Source: JBBRSC01 sp038245795 (lineage in GTDB: Bacteria > Actinomycetota > Acidimicrobiia > Acidimicrobiales > Microtrichaceae). Taken from it: DNA of 10,799 bases. Under the pieces are notes generated by a model. It did not search any database. It was not told the DNA's origin and saw only the letters and a list, made by a program, of their open reading frames with translations. The first letter of the stretch is position 1. Each line of letters opens with the position of its first letter. The stretch spans positions 1 to 10,799 of the forward strand of contig JBBRSC010000102.1 of the NCBI GenBank assembly GCA_038245795.1. The letters run 5' to 3'. This document shows positions 1 to 6,908 of this stretch, one piece after another. The translations under genes and the position numbers were made by a program.

Positions 1-616
1 CGTGCCACGTGTTGTCCGAGAAACGGAGAATTCCGAACATGGATTCGAATCGATACTCACCATCGATGACAGCGTGGACCCCAACCGCCGCCTCCGGTGT
101 GGGATAGGCACCGAAAACCTCACGCGCGATCGCCAAGTCATGCGGTATCAGGATCCAGGTGCCGTCGACATCATCGTGGAGGGACTCGGGCTGTACCCGC
201 ACGGTGCGGAGCCCAGAGACGTCACCCAGAGCACCGCTGCGAACGAGGTTGCCCATCAACTGCACGCCGCCGTGATAGCGCCATTTGTCCATCACGAACA
301 GACGGTCACTGGCGAGCTCGATGATCCGCTGAGCGGCTGCGACGTCAGCGGTCAACGGCTTCTCGACGAACAGCGGTACGCCGAGAGGAATCGCCGCGAT
401 GATCGCCGCTGCGTGTTTGACCGTCGGCACCGCCACCACCACGCCGTCGACACCGGCAAGCTGAGCGATCTCGTCGACCAATGTGGCTCCACCCTCGCGA
501 GCCCGGTCAGCGTTGGCGGCGCTGTGCGCAACGACGACCACCTCGGTGCCGAGCACGCGGAGATCCCGAAGGATCAGCCGTCCCCAGTTGCCGCATCCGA
601 TCAACCCAATTTTCAC
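1..616 (-). CDS. Gfo/Idh/MocA family oxidoreductase, N-terminal part (runs off left edge)
   Basis: I translated this frame by hand; it is open from a GTG at 616-614 to the window edge, giving about 205 residues with no stop. It starts MKIGLIGCGNWGRL, a classic dinucleotide-binding GxGxxG (G7, G9, G12) on a first Rossmann beta strand. A VVVAVPT strand follows at about 60-65, then FVEKPLT with the family's Glu-Lys-Pro at 85-87, then HDLAIA (His159-Asp160), in the region where family members carry catalytic residues. These features match NAD(P)-dependent sugar or polyol dehydrogenases and related oxidoreductases. The substrate cannot be told because the C-terminal domain is missing. The start is supported by the Rossmann fold beginning at residue 2. 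There is no Shine-Dalgarno, but TACGAT lies 6 bases upstream of GTG, so translation may be leaderless. It lies downstream of the HNH gene on the same strand after a 76-base gap, and a functional link is doubtful. Confidence 0.88.
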   Translation of the reverse strand, partial: MKIGLIGCGNWGRLILRDLRVLGTEVVVVAHSAANADRAREGGATLVDEIAQLAGVDGVVVAVPTVKHAAAIIAAIPLGVPLFVEKPLTADVAAAQRIIELASDRLFVMDKWRYHGGVQLMGNLVRSGALGDVSGLRTVRVQPESLHDDVDGTWILIPHDLAIAREVFGAYPTPEAAVGVHAVIDGEYRFESMFGILRFSDNTWH

Positions 617-692
617 GATCGAATCGTACCGGCACTCGTAGCGACGATATGACTGGCTCCGCTGATGAGTGCAAGGTGATCGCTCACTCTGA

Positions 693-2249
693 CTATGGCT
701 CGGCGTCTGGTGGGTGGTGTCGGTGTTGGTGGTGTTGTTGTGAGTGGATGACGCGTCCGGTGGGGGTGGTCCAGGCGAAGCGTTGGTTGTTGGTTGCGGT
801 CATGTTCCAGTGGTTTCGGTGGGTGACGGTGTGGTGGTAGCGGCAGAGGAGACACATGTTGTCGATGTCGGTGGTTCCGCCGTCAGCCCAGTGGGTGACG
901 TGGTGGGCGTCGCAGTGTTCTTTGGGTGCGGAACATCCGGGAAACACGCATCCGTGGTCACGGATGTTCAGTGCGTGGCGCAACCCGCGGGTGCAGGTCC
1001 GTACGGTTCGTGAGAGGTGGAGGACCTCACCGGTTGTGGTGATGCTCATGAGGCGCCATGTTGCCTCGGGTGCGAGGTAGCGGAATGTGTCCTCGGTGAT
1101 CTGGGTGTCGTCCAGTGTGAACGTCGCGGTGCCGTCGTTGGGGTTGGCGTGAACGACGATCGTGACGTCCGCCAACGCGTTGCGGTGCTGGGCTTGCATC
1201 GCGCCGTTCGCGAGTCGGGCCATCTCAGCGAGTGCCGCGGCGCGGAGTTCGGATCTCGATGGGAGTTCGAGGTCGGCGGGGTTGATGTTGTCGGGCCCGC
1301 CGCATGTGCACGGTGCCTCAGTGCTGGTGTCGGTGTGGCTGTCGGCGGTCGTGTTGCGCTCCGCGATGTTGGTGCGGGAGCGGGGACAGGTGTGGTGGTG
1401 GGAGCCACGGAGCGTCTCGATGTCGGATCTCGCCTGGTGCCAGAGGCGGTCCGCGATCCGGTCGAGGGTGTTGAGAAATGGGTGTGCGAGGTCGGGGGTC
1501 AACCAGGCGTCGATGTGGCACATCCCGTCGGATGTGTGTGCGGCTTTGACGGACGATTTCCGGTTCCGGGTGGGGTCGTGGCCGCCGTCGACGTCGATCA
1601 TCTGGCAGATCGCGATGATTTCGGTGGCCCACCGGTCGAACGTGTACCGGTCCGCCAACACCAACAGCTCTGTTTGGATCGCGACGACATTGTCGATGAT
1701 CCTCGGGTTGCACACCCGGAGGATGGTCTCGATGTGCGCCCAACTGATCCGGGCTGTTTCGAGCGCTTCGAGGAGCACTCCGAACCGGGCGGTCAGTTGT
1801 TTCGAGTGTCGGACCACCGTTGTTGATGGCCCTGATGGTTGTGAGCACACAGCGGCCACCCACGATCCGGTGCGCATCCCGTGTTCGGTGTCAGTGGTGC
1901 CGTCAACGTCAAGGGTTGCGAGCACCCGGGCCCGGCGGGCGTCGAGGCGGCGTCGGAGCCCCTCGAGTTTCACGAGCTCAACACACAGGTCAGCGTCGGG
2001 TTCGCCCAACATTTCGTCGAGATCAGGGGCGAGGCTGGCCACGCTGAACCCCAATTCGTCGGAATGGCCAGCGCACGACCCGTCGACGTGGCCGTCGACC
2101 AGCACCGACACCTCCGACACCGCGGGACCCACCACATCATCCACCACGTCGTCCGCGACATCATCCACCAGGTCGTCCGCCACATCATCCAACAGGTCGT
2201 CCGACACCGGTGCGGTGTTCATCGAGTCGTCGTTTGAGATATCGAACAT
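693..2249 (-). CDS. DUF222 / HNH endonuclease domain protein (13E12-repeat family)
   Basis: This is a 518-residue protein of the actinobacterial DUF222 plus HNH group, often present in several copies per genome; its cellular role is not established. An N-terminal acidic tract (about 17-40) is built of 8-residue repeats such as DDLVDDVA. The DUF222 region spans roughly 75-410. The HNH/zinc module lies at about 434-478: CVFPGC (C434, C439), HCDAHHVTHW (H449, H450), ADGGTTDIDN (N464) and CLLCRYHHTVTH. The tail is His-rich (HSQQHHQHRHH). A Cys/His-rich insert (C288, C314, C316) interrupts DUF222. I chose ATG 2249; an in-frame TTG at 2309 would add 20 residues and ATG 2222 would remove 9. No good Shine-Dalgarno precedes any of them, but TAGAGT lies 7 bases before ATG 2249, hinting at a leaderless start. 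All key HNH residues are present, so the gene looks intact. Nuclease activity is inferred from the family. Confidence 0.88.
   Translation of the reverse strand: MFDISNDDSMNTAPVSDDLLDDVADDLVDDVADDVVDDVVGPAVSEVSVLVDGHVDGSCAGHSDELGFSVASLAPDLDEMLGEPDADLCVELVKLEGLRRRLDARRARVLATLDVDGTTDTEHGMRTGSWVAAVCSQPSGPSTTVVRHSKQLTARFGVLLEALETARISWAHIETILRVCNPRIIDNVVAIQTELLVLADRYTFDRWATEIIAICQMIDVDGGHDPTRNRKSSVKAAHTSDGMCHIDAWLTPDLAHPFLNTLDRIADRLWHQARSDIETLRGSHHHTCPRSRTNIAERNTTADSHTDTSTEAPCTCGGPDNINPADLELPSRSELRAAALAEMARLANGAMQAQHRNALADVTIVVHANPNDGTATFTLDDTQITEDTFRYLAPEATWRLMSITTTGEVLHLSRTVRTCTRGLRHALNIRDHGCVFPGCSAPKEHCDAHHVTHWADGGTTDIDNMCLLCRYHHTVTHRNHWNMTATNNQRFAWTTPTGRVIHSQQHHQHRHHPPDAEP
2130..2208 (-). repeat. 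24-bp in-frame tandem repeat encoding acidic tract of the HNH protein
   Basis: A 24-base unit is present at 2145-2168 and 2169-2192. A partial third copy lies at 2193-2208 and a degenerate half-copy at 2130-2144. The two full units differ at only a few bases. Because 24 is a multiple of 3, each unit encodes eight residues of the DDxxDDVA type, and copy-number change would keep the frame. Confidence 0.85.
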
Positions 2250-2434
2250 GTGTATGACTCTAATAACACCCTGTGACAACGAACGCGCCGGATCGGCCGA
2301 ATCGACCAATGATCCGAAAGAGGTTCGAGACGTGTGCCGGTCAGCGAGCCGTCAGAAAACCCGCGCACGTCGGTGAACACTGTTAATTTGATCCGCATGG
2401 GCCATATCCGGCTCACAAACCCCGGGGGGAACAC
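2250..2434. other. Divergent intergenic region between HNH gene and secreted hydrolase gene
   Basis: About 185 bases separate the two divergent starts, so promoters for both genes should lie here. On the minus strand a TAGAGT box 7 bases before the HNH ATG could be a -10 element. On the plus strand a clear Shine-Dalgarno (GGGGGGA, 2424-2430) precedes the hydrolase ATG by 4 bases, but I see no convincing -35/-10 pair for it; TAATTT near 2384 is the best -10 candidate. An imperfect inverted repeat, GACGTGTGC (2329-2337) and GCGCACGTC (2363-2371), matches 8 of 9 bases. It is of uncertain meaning. Confidence 0.4.
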
Positions 2435-3391
2435 ATGAAGAAGAGGACCATTGCATCGCTCGGCGCGGCAGCACTACTTGCCCTGTCGATGGTGTCGCAA
2501 CCATCCGCTAGTGCCGACGTCGCCTGCGGGAGTTTCTCGTCCGGCCTCGGCCAGTGCATCAACAGCCAACTCACGGTGGCGGGCACGTCCTACAACGTCG
2601 ACTGGTATCTGCCGAACGCCACGGCCTCGGCCCTGATGCTGATGGAGCACGGCTTTTCCCGCGGCTGCGGAAACCTCCGCGACACCGCGAAAGCCACGAT
2701 GGAGAAAGGCGTCATGGTCCTGTGCCTCAACGCCGACATGTCCGGTGGGAACGCTGGCCTCGGCCAAGCGCTCGGCGACCTGCTGACGGCTCGCACATTC
2801 AGCCCCCCAGCGGGCAAATCGCTTCCGGTGAACTACATCGTTAGCGGCCATTCGGCTGGCGGACACTTTGCCAGCGTGGTCGGCGCCCGTATTGCCAACA
2901 ATGGCTACGCCAACCTCAAGGGAGCGGTGCTCTTCGATCCAGTCGCGCAGGGAGGATTCAGTGCCAATCTTGACGCCATCTCGGCGGGCGGCACGCGGCC
3001 AGTGCTGAGCGTCGCTGCCCGCCCATCGGTCATCAACCTGACGAACAACTCGTTTGGCGCGTTGACCAGCCTTGCCAACAATTTCGTCGGGATCCAACTT
3101 GTCTGGTCGGGATACTTCTTCGGAATCCCCTACGGCGGAAGCTGCCACACCGATGTCGAGGGAAACAACGGCGACATCATCGGCAACACCGCTGCGCTGT
3201 GCACTCCGAACTCGACCCAGACGGCCCGACTCCGAGACTTCTCGTCGTCCTGGGCGAAGGACTTGGCAACCGGCACCCATACCGCTGCGTACTACTGCGA
3301 CAACTCAACGGGCAAAGTCAACTGCGGAAACAAGATCACAGGCCTTGTCAACGGGTTCTTCGCTCAGGCCTCGCTGATCCCAACATCCTGA
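2435..3391 (+). CDS. Secreted alpha/beta-hydrolase (esterase/lipase/cutinase-like)
   Basis: This 318-residue protein has a textbook Sec signal peptide: MKKR, a hydrophobic core (ASLGAAALLALSMV), then a likely cleavage site at ASA|D (27/28). The mature part shows an alpha/beta-hydrolase pattern: LMEHGF (His72-Gly73, oxyanion-hole type), the nucleophile elbow SGHSAGG with Ser140, LFDPV with Asp168 as probable acid, and SCHTD with His238 as probable base. Eight cysteines (31, 41, 78, 97, 237, 256, 288, 297), all in the mature part, would allow up to four disulfides and fit an extracellular enzyme. It most likely hydrolyses ester bonds in lipids or polyesters, but the substrate is not determined by sequence alone. 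A Shine-Dalgarno (GGGGGGA) sits 4 bases before the ATG. The gene is monocistronic in appearance: divergent from the HNH gene and closed by a hairpin 23 bases after its stop. Confidence 0.85.
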   Translation: MKKRTIASLGAAALLALSMVSQPSASADVACGSFSSGLGQCINSQLTVAGTSYNVDWYLPNATASALMLMEHGFSRGCGNLRDTAKATMEKGVMVLCLNADMSGGNAGLGQALGDLLTARTFSPPAGKSLPVNYIVSGHSAGGHFASVVGARIANNGYANLKGAVLFDPVAQGGFSANLDAISAGGTRPVLSVAARPSVINLTNNSFGALTSLANNFVGIQLVWSGYFFGIPYGGSCHTDVEGNNGDIIGNTAALCTPNSTQTARLRDFSSSWAKDLATGTHTAAYYCDNSTGKVNCGNKITGLVNGFFAQASLIPTS

Positions 3392-3408
3392 CGGTCATCT
3401 GACGAGTC

Positions 3409-3445
3409 GACGAGGGCACGAGCCAACCTGGCTCGTGCCCTTGTC
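3409..3445 (+). terminator. Strong hairpin terminator after secreted hydrolase gene
   Basis: There is a perfect 12-base inverted repeat, GGGCACGAGCCA (3414-3425) and TGGCTCGTGCCC (3429-3440), with a 3-base ACC loop. Flanking GACGA and TTGTC extend the stem by five pairs, one of them a G-U wobble. No long U-run follows, which is common for actinobacterial terminators. It starts 18 bases after the hydrolase stop codon. Confidence 0.8.
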
Positions 3446-3495
3446 GCGTCAGACGCTCGTGCGAAGATGAGCCACACACTTGGAAGGTGGGGGTC

Positions 3496-3771
3496 ATGAG
3501 CGTCAAGAGCCGGTTGATCAGACTGCTGGGCGGGACCGAGGTGGTGGGTGACCCCGACGAGTTCATCGAAGCAGGGTTGGTGGCCTTCATGGTCTCTGAA
3601 ATCGTGGTCGCGAAACTCGACGATGCCGACATCCCTGCCCACGCTGTGCCGGAACGCAGCATGGGTGCGAGCGGACTCGCCCAGCGCGTTCCGAAGGCGC
3701 GGATCTTCGTACGTCGGAGGGACATCAACGCCGCGATGCCGATCATCAACGAGGTGTCGATCGGCTGGTAG
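3496..3771 (+). CDS. Small DUF2007-like protein
   Basis: This is a 91-residue protein starting MSVKSRLIRLLGG. Its middle and end follow the pattern of DUF2007-type putative signal-transducing domains: VSEIVVAKLDDADIPAHAV (a segment resembling 'which subunit changed, short beta-alpha unit'), then ARIFVRRRDINAAMPIINE, which resembles the family's lyV..eDaeeAreil ending. The family's function is not established. I preferred ATG 3496 over an in-frame GTG at 3487 because GGAAGG at 3482-3487 is well placed (8 bases) for the ATG. There are no membrane segments or signal peptide. It sits 98 bases upstream of surE on the same strand, possibly co-transcribed, and after the hydrolase terminator. The antisense frame (3364-3789) is also open, but its product lacks any recognisable pattern. 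Confidence 0.6.
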   Translation: MSVKSRLIRLLGGTEVVGDPDEFIEAGLVAFMVSEIVVAKLDDADIPAHAVPERSMGASGLAQRVPKARIFVRRRDINAAMPIINEVSIGW

Positions 3772-3869
3772 CCGGGCGGTGCTGAACATCCGATGAGCCT
3801 CCGCTGCGGAGAGCCGCCAATCGCCTCACAGTGGCTACCTTCGTGGTGACGTACCCGAGAGAAGCACCA

Positions 3870-4742
3870 ATGCGAATTCAGATCACCAACGATGACGGCA
3901 TCGAATCGACAGGACTGCACGTCCTCGCGGCTCGTCTGGCGGAGACAGGCCACGAGATCATTGTCGTGGCACCCGACCGCGACTGGAGCGGAGCCGGAGC
4001 CGCGCTCGGAACGATCCGGCCCGATGAGCATCTCAAGGTTGCCCGGGTCACCATCGACCTTGCTCCCGGCGTGGAAGCGTGGGCACTCGATGGTCCGCCA
4101 GCGCTGACCGTCATCGCCGCCCGCCTCGGCGCCTTTGGGCCACCACCGGACGTGGTCGTCTCGGGCATCAACGCCGGGCTCAACACCGGTCGATCAGTGC
4201 TGCATTCGGGAACGATCGGGGCAGTGCTCACAGCTCAGAACTTCGGGGTCTCCGGTCTCGCGGTCAGCGTCGCCGATTCTGATCCGTGGCACTGGGAGAC
4301 TGCCGCTGAGCTTGCGGCTGACGTTCTCCAGCTCCTGTTAGAGGGGCCGGCGCGATCGGCGATCAACCTCAACGTCCCCGCGGTCGAACCCGGCGGGGTA
4401 CTCGGAATCAGGTGGGGTCGACTCGCTCCCTTCGGAGCTGTACGAGCCGCCATCTCGAGCGTCGGCAACGAGCACCTGCAATTCGAGCTCACACTGACCG
4501 ACTACGTTGCAGAATCCGATACCGATCAGGGGCTCGTCGATGCCGGCTACGCGTCAATCACCACGCTGGTGGGTGTGACCGAGGCATGGGCCGAAGATGC
4601 CGTGATCGACAGTGTCTTCGATGCCGATGATGCGCCCGAGCTGACCGAGCGCATCATCCCCGGGGCTCCACTTCATGCGGTACACCAGGTTCCCGATGGC
4701 ACCATCCTCCGGCGACCGCACCTGGGCGAGGACCCTGGCTGA
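3870..4742 (+). CDS. surE: 5'/3'-nucleotidase SurE
   Basis: This 290-residue protein is SurE, a divalent-metal-dependent phosphatase that removes phosphate from nucleoside monophosphates and is linked to stationary-phase survival in other bacteria. The metal site is visible: TNDDG with Asp8-Asp9 at the N-terminus, Ser40 in PDRDWSGAGAALG, and Asn101 in VSGINAGLNTG. The family's HSGTIGA segment is at 112-118. The usual DRNxSG motif is here DRDWSG, a modest variation. I chose ATG 3870 because MRIQITNDDG aligns with the family start and GAGAGAAG lies just upstream; an in-frame GTG at 3831 would add 13 residues with no family counterpart. The length is slightly above the usual 250-270 residues because of an acidic C-terminal segment. 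The protein is cytoplasmic. The next gene is convergent, 41 bases away. Confidence 0.93.
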   Translation: MRIQITNDDGIESTGLHVLAARLAETGHEIIVVAPDRDWSGAGAALGTIRPDEHLKVARVTIDLAPGVEAWALDGPPALTVIAARLGAFGPPPDVVVSGINAGLNTGRSVLHSGTIGAVLTAQNFGVSGLAVSVADSDPWHWETAAELAADVLQLLLEGPARSAINLNVPAVEPGGVLGIRWGRLAPFGAVRAAISSVGNEHLQFELTLTDYVAESDTDQGLVDAGYASITTLVGVTEAWAEDAVIDSVFDADDAPELTERIIPGAPLHAVHQVPDGTILRRPHLGEDPG

Positions 4743-4783
4743 ATTTTACTGGCGCACGAAACGTCAGTCTCAGGAGCCGTCGC

Positions 4784-5227
4784 CTAGAAGCCTTCGCAGA
4801 GCGTGTCGAGCGCCTTGTTGATCCGGCGCACTCGCGCTTCGGGATTCTTGGCACCGTCGATGAGCTGCACGTGACCGAGCTGATTGCTGTACGACATGAG
4901 GTCGAAGCGCTCCCGGGCCAGCGGTTCTTTGTCGAGTGCGGCCGCGAAATCGTCCGGCAGTTTCACCCGCTTCGGATCGTCATCAAGCACGACGACGAGA
5001 TCAACCTCGTCGCCCAGCGATACGCCGGCACTCTCACGATGCTCGGCACTCAAGGGAATCACGAGTCCGACGCCGCGCAGGATCACGGTGCTCCGGAACG
5101 TGTGCCCGGACAACGTCACCATCACGTTGGGCTGCTTGGAGCCACCGAGCTGCGTGACCAGGTCATCATTTACCAGGAGACCAGTGGATGATTTTCCGGC
5201 ATCGACGACGGTACTGCGATATTTCAT
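4784..5227 (-). CDS. DUF1905 and YdeI/OmpD-associated (OmdA) domain protein
   Basis: This 147-residue cytoplasmic protein has two recognisable parts. Residues 1-85 match the DUF1905 fold pattern: TGLLVNDDLVTQLGG, then VTLSGHTFRSTVILRG, then AEHRESAGVSLGDEVDLVV. Residues 88-145 match the YdeI/OmpD-associated segment: LPDDFAAALDKEPLARERFD, then MSYSNQLGHVQLIDGAK and PEARVRRINKALDTL. Family members are widespread in actinobacteria. Names such as bacteriocin-protection protein rest on weak evidence, so the biochemical role is unknown. The start at ATG 5227 is supported by GGAAG about 10 bases upstream. It is the last gene of the tetR-alkB cluster, 25 bases after the F420-type gene. A transcript shared with alkB is likely by spacing, though a functional tie to alkane oxidation is not implied. 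Confidence 0.85.
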   Translation of the reverse strand: MKYRSTVVDAGKSSTGLLVNDDLVTQLGGSKQPNVMVTLSGHTFRSTVILRGVGLVIPLSAEHRESAGVSLGDEVDLVVVLDDDPKRVKLPDDFAAALDKEPLARERFDLMSYSNQLGHVQLIDGAKNPEARVRRINKALDTLCEGF

Positions 5228-5252
5228 ATGGTGTGTCTTCCGTTGGTGATGG

Positions 5253-5681
5253 TCAGGCCGGCGACAGCACTACGAGAGGAATCTCGCGGTCGGTCTTCGT
5301 CTGGTAGCCGGCGTAGTTGGTGTGTTTCTCGGTGATCAGCGGCCACATACGGGCACGATCCTCGGCGTTGGCGATCGACGCCGTCATCGGTGTGCGCGCT
5401 CCGCCCTTCATGGCGACCTCGACGGCAGGATGATCGCGCAGGTTCAGAAACCAAGCGGGATGGGTGTCGTCGCCACCGCGGGACGCCACAATCACAACGT
5501 TGTCGCCCTCGATGAGGGGTGATGTCAGCATCACCGAGCGGGGCTCGCCGCTCTTGCGACCGATGGTCGTCAGCTCGAGCACCGGCATCTTCGAGGCTTG
5601 CCACCCGAGGCGACCACCGCTCAGTTTCAAGATCCCGCGATGGACGTTGTTCATCGTCTTCAACATCAGATCGCTCGGCAT
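5253..5681 (-). CDS. Deazaflavin (F420)-dependent nitroreductase/quinone reductase family protein
   Basis: This 142-residue protein belongs to the Ddn/DUF385 split-barrel family. Several characterised members use reduced cofactor F420 to reduce quinones, nitro compounds or other electrophiles. The hallmark segments are LTTIGRKSGEPRSVML (36-52), the cofactor-phosphate binding stretch, and VVIVASRGG (62-70), HPAWFLNL (74-81) and HPAVEV (84-89). A C-terminal YAGYQTKTDREIPLVVL (123-139) closes the barrel. The length is typical. There is no signal peptide; the protein is cytoplasmic or loosely membrane-associated. Start ATG 5681 follows an AGGG-type weak Shine-Dalgarno. The gene lies 48 bases downstream of alkB and 25 bases upstream of the DUF1905 gene, so it is probably part of the tetR-alkB transcript. 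F420 dependence is inferred from family membership; the substrate is unknown. Confidence 0.9.
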   Translation of the reverse strand: MPSDLMLKTMNNVHRGILKLSGGRLGWQASKMPVLELTTIGRKSGEPRSVMLTSPLIEGDNVVIVASRGGDDTHPAWFLNLRDHPAVEVAMKGGARTPMTASIANAEDRARMWPLITEKHTNYAGYQTKTDREIPLVVLSPA

Positions 5682-5729
5682 GGCTCAACCCTGCCACATA
5701 CGAGCCGCTGACGATCGATCCAGCCCGAC

Positions 5730-6908
5730 CTACGAGCCGTAACGCGCCATCACCTTGTTGCGATTCCGCGGGTGAATGTTCGCCAACGTGACGTCACCGT
5801 CGTAGTGCTCGACGACTCGGTGGTCCATCACCCGACGCCACAACGGCGGGACATACGCCACACAGAGCATCAATGCATACCCCGACGGCAGCTGCGGCAC
5901 ATCGTCGAAATGACGAAGCGTCTGATAGCGGCGAGTTGGGTTGGCGTGGTGGTCGGAGTGCCGCTCCAGTTGGTACAGCCCGAGGTTCGAGGCCACGTTG
6001 TTGGCGTTCCAACTGTGCTGCGGTTGGCAGCGCTCGTAGCGACCGTTGGCGACCCTTTGGCGAAGGAGCCCGTAGTGCTCGATGTAGTTGACGACCTCGA
6101 GAAGCGAGAAGCCGAAGACGGCTTGGACGAGCAGGAACGGCACGATCGACCAGCCGAGCGCTGCGATCAGTCCCCCGAACAGCACCACCGTGATCGCCCA
6201 CGCGTTGAGGACGTTGTTGCGAGGTGACCACAATCGAAGCCCTTTTCGCTTCATAGACGCAGCCTCGATCTCCCAGGCACTTCGTAGGCTCCCGATGACG
6301 CAGCGGGGCAGGAACTCCCAGAACGACTCGCCCAGTCGAGAGCTCGCCGGATCCTCTGGCGTCGACACCCGAACGTGATGTCCTCGATTGTGCTCGACAT
6401 AGAAATGGCCATAGGCCGTCTGCGCCAAAGCCAACTTCGAGAGCCGTCGTTCGATCGTCTCACGTTTGTGGCCGAGCTCGTGCGCTGTGTTGATGGCGAC
6501 GCCGCCCACTGTGCCAATCGTGAGTGCCAGGCCGAGCTGGCTGACCCACGACAGACCGCCGGACGAGATCAGCCATGCCCCGAACACGAGCCCGGCGAAC
6601 TGCAGCGGGATGAAGAGATAGGTACACCATCGGTAGTAGCGATCGGCCTCGAGTTGCGGTACCGCCCAGTCCGGCGGGTTGGCGGAGTCACGTCCGAGCA
6701 GGGTGTCGAGCAGGGGAATGATGGCGAGGACCCAGATCGGTCCCATCCACCAGAAGACGTCCCAGCCGGTCAGCGCGACGGCGGCGGCGGCCATGAATGG
6801 AAACGACGGAACCAACAGCCCGAACAACCACAGCCCGCGATGGGGATCGCTGTAGACCGGCGGCTCCTCTGTCAGATCATCAGCGGCTGGTACGTCGGTG
6901 TTCGTCAT
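5730..6908 (-). CDS. alkB: Alkane 1-monooxygenase (AlkB, membrane non-haem diiron)
   Basis: This 392-residue integral membrane enzyme hydroxylates the terminal carbon of n-alkanes using O2 and electrons from rubredoxin. All signature motifs are present: HELGHK (143-148), EHNRGHHVRVSTPEDPAS (172-189), NYIEHYGL (274-281) and LERHSDHHA (314-322), which supply the di-iron histidine ligands. Hydrophobic segments occur at about 27-47, 52-70, 96-115, 122-140, 236-265 and 343-355. The length is close to the usual 400. The C-terminus ends shortly after the catalytic domain, so there is no rubredoxin fusion. Aromatic residues W49, W53 and W54 lie in the second membrane segment, near where chain-length determinants are known in other AlkBs; the chain-length range cannot be read from this. 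The ATG overlaps the tetR stop (ATGA), with GGAG 5 bases upstream, so translation is probably coupled to tetR. Confidence 0.95.
   Translation of the reverse strand: MTNTDVPAADDLTEEPPVYSDPHRGLWLFGLLVPSFPFMAAAAVALTGWDVFWWMGPIWVLAIIPLLDTLLGRDSANPPDWAVPQLEADRYYRWCTYLFIPLQFAGLVFGAWLISSGGLSWVSQLGLALTIGTVGGVAINTAHELGHKRETIERRLSKLALAQTAYGHFYVEHNRGHHVRVSTPEDPASSRLGESFWEFLPRCVIGSLRSAWEIEAASMKRKGLRLWSPRNNVLNAWAITVVLFGGLIAALGWSIVPFLLVQAVFGFSLLEVVNYIEHYGLLRQRVANGRYERCQPQHSWNANNVASNLGLYQLERHSDHHANPTRRYQTLRHFDDVPQLPSGYALMLCVAYVPPLWRRVMDHRVVEHYDGDVTLANIHPRNRNKVMARYGS

Noticed and set aside
2..652. Open plus-strand frame of 216 codons
   Set aside because: It is antisense to the Gfo/Idh/MocA gene; its product is Arg/His/Asp-rich with no recognisable motif, typical of a shadow frame in high-GC DNA.
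713..745. GT-rich stretch considered as a simple repeat with its own role
   Set aside because: It encodes the His/Gln-rich C-terminal tail of the HNH protein on the minus strand, which explains its composition.
693..2249. HNH gene considered as part of an insertion sequence, intein or group II intron
   Set aside because: No terminal inverted repeats, target duplications, reverse transcriptase or transposase were found; the DUF222 domain places it in the stand-alone 13E12-type family.
1017..2376. Long plus-strand frames (269 and 404 codons) over the HNH gene
   Set aside because: Both are antisense to a protein with a complete HNH motif; their products are low-complexity (Ser/Arg/Val/Gly-rich) and match no family pattern.
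3800..3825. Small palindrome CTCCGCTGCGGAG upstream of surE
   Set aside because: It is a five-pair stem with a 3-base loop and no U-run; insufficient for a terminator or operator call.
3348..4031. Minus-strand frame of 227 codons across the hydrolase end, DUF2007-like gene and surE start
   Set aside because: It runs through a strong terminator and three plus-strand genes with recognisable products and Shine-Dalgarno sites; its own product has no recognisable pattern.
4743..4783. Possible bidirectional terminator in the surE/DUF1905 convergent gap
   Set aside because: The best stem, CTGGCG with CGTCAG, is six pairs with a wobble on one strand and a mismatch on the other; it is too weak to call.
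5699..5739. Direct repeat TACGAGCCG at 5699-5707 and 5731-5739, considered as a mobile-element target duplication
   Set aside because: Only 9 bases, 32 bases apart, with no element between them; this is likely chance in high-GC sequence.
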